Shown: piece by piece, positions 31,269 to 31,774 of the stretch
Numbering within the stretch: the first letter of the stretch is position 1
How the letters are laid out: every line of letters begins with the position of its first letter
From: JACDAN01 sp050698015
GTDB lineage: Bacteria > Actinomycetota > Thermoleophilia > Gaiellales > Gaiellaceae
NCBI GenBank assembly: GCA_050698015.1
Contig: JBOHAU010000112.1
Span: 1-31,774 of the forward strand
Direction: 5' to 3'
Length of the DNA stretch: 31,774 nt
Made by a program: the position numbers and the translations under genes
The notes under the pieces: generated by a model
Told to the model about the DNA's origin: nothing
The model's input: only the letters and a program-made list of their open reading frames with translations
Databases searched by the model: none

Positions 31269-31774
31269 GGACACCGCCGCCACGCGCTACGCAGAGCTGC
31301 CGCTCCCGTCGACCGCGGACGAGCACTGGCGCTTCACGGACCTCCGCGGGTTCGACCCGGAGGCGTTCACGATCGACGGGGCGGCAAGGCACCATGACGT
31401 CGGGGGCGGGATGCTCGGCGTCGACGTGGCGGCCCTCGCCGTCGTGGACGAGGGAGGGATCTCGATCCAGCGTGCTGCTCCCGAGGGCATCACCTTCGAG
31501 CCGTTCACGGATCACGAGCGCCTGGGGCAGCTCGTGGGAGCGGAGGAGAAGTTCGCCGCGCACAACGCTGCCGTCTGGGAGCACGGGCTGCTCGTCGTCG
31601 TTCCGAAGGGAGTCGTCCTCGAGCAGCCGCTGGCCGTGCGGATCGTGAACTCGATCGACGGCGGAGCGCTCTTCTTCCGCCTGCTCGTGGTCGCCGAGCC
31701 GGAGAGCCGCTTCACGCTGATCGAGGAGTACGCGTCGTCGTCCGAGCTGACGGGGTACACGAACACGGTCACCG
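31261..31774 (+). CDS. sufD: Fe-S assembly scaffold protein SufD, 3' end beyond the window
   Basis: The first 171 residues of SufD, partner of SufB in the scaffold. It starts at GTG 31261 (VDRDTAATRYAELPLP), with the typical EHWRFTDLRGFDP segment near residue 20, AEEKFAAHNAAVWEHGLLVVVPKGVVLEQPL near 100-130 and the beginning of the beta-helix core (FFRLLVVAEPESRFTLIEEY). Order and overlap with the VOC gene place it in the suf operon; cysteine desulfurase sufS and sufU would be expected downstream, outside the window. Confidence 0.92.
   Translation, partial: MDRDTAATRYAELPLPSTADEHWRFTDLRGFDPEAFTIDGAARHHDVGGGMLGVDVAALAVVDEGGISIQRAAPEGITFEPFTDHERLGQLVGAEEKFAAHNAAVWEHGLLVVVPKGVVLEQPLAVRIVNSIDGGALFFRLLVVAEPESRFTLIEEYASSSELTGYTNTVT

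Overview
The window looks like a chromosomal segment from a high-GC Actinomycetota bacterium, probably class Thermoleophilia (Gaiellales/Solirubrobacterales type). This is inferred from base composition and protein sequence character, not from any search. Supporting signs are heavy GTG/TTG start use, TANNNT-type -10 boxes very close to start codons, a DUF6458 membrane protein, WbpA/WbpI-type sugar enzymes, a type-A2-like cytochrome oxidase and a SufC-SufB-(VOC)2-SufD order. No insertion sequence, prophage, CRISPR array or rRNA was seen. Genes are tightly packed and many overlap by 1-8 bases.

Layout. (1) 1-2051, minus: Hsp20 chaperone and Lon protease (Lon is cut by the window edge), translationally coupled. 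(2) 2045-4301, plus: an MMPL/RND-type transporter behind a near-consensus promoter whose -10/start region carries two tandem TTAG-N6-CTAA-like boxes; a small membrane protein lies convergent to it. (3) 4546-8824: dTDP-6-deoxyhexose genes (rfbA, rfbC, rfbD on plus; rfbB on minus) plus a transmembrane Ser/Thr kinase that reads into rfbB. Several enzymes differ at catalytic positions, and rfbD lacks an ordinary start codon. (4) 8929-12200, plus: a secreted SpoIID/LytB-domain protein coupled to a secreted subtilisin-like protease. (5) 12186-17340, minus: SGNH-type secreted protein, UDP-GlcNAc 2-epimerase, nucleotide-sugar dehydrogenase, Gfo/Idh oxidoreductase and hexapeptide acyltransferase, together resembling most of a UDP-diacetamido-mannuronic-acid-type pathway without its aminotransferase. 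(6) 17467-19454: tRNA-Lys(CTT), Fe/Mn superoxide dismutase, secreted M23 peptidase with two peptidoglycan-binding domains, DUF6458 protein. (7) 19552-24471, plus: aa3-type oxidase subunits II, I and III with two genes encoding three copies of an ANETV-motif domain, one gene lying inside the oxidase operon. A methyltransferase follows. (8) 25228-28202, minus: TatA, TatC, a membrane TPR protein, a STAS protein and a diheme c-type lipoprotein. (9) 28321-31774, plus: Suf iron-sulfur assembly genes sufC, sufB, two VOC-fold genes, and sufD (cut by the edge).

Together the window combines envelope work (deoxysugar and amino-uronic-acid precursors, peptidoglycan hydrolase, secreted proteins), respiration (terminal oxidase, c-type cytochrome, Tat export, Fe-S assembly) and stress functions (Lon, Hsp20, SOD). 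The most unusual element is the ANETV-domain family threaded through the cytochrome oxidase operon with stop/start overlaps on both sides.
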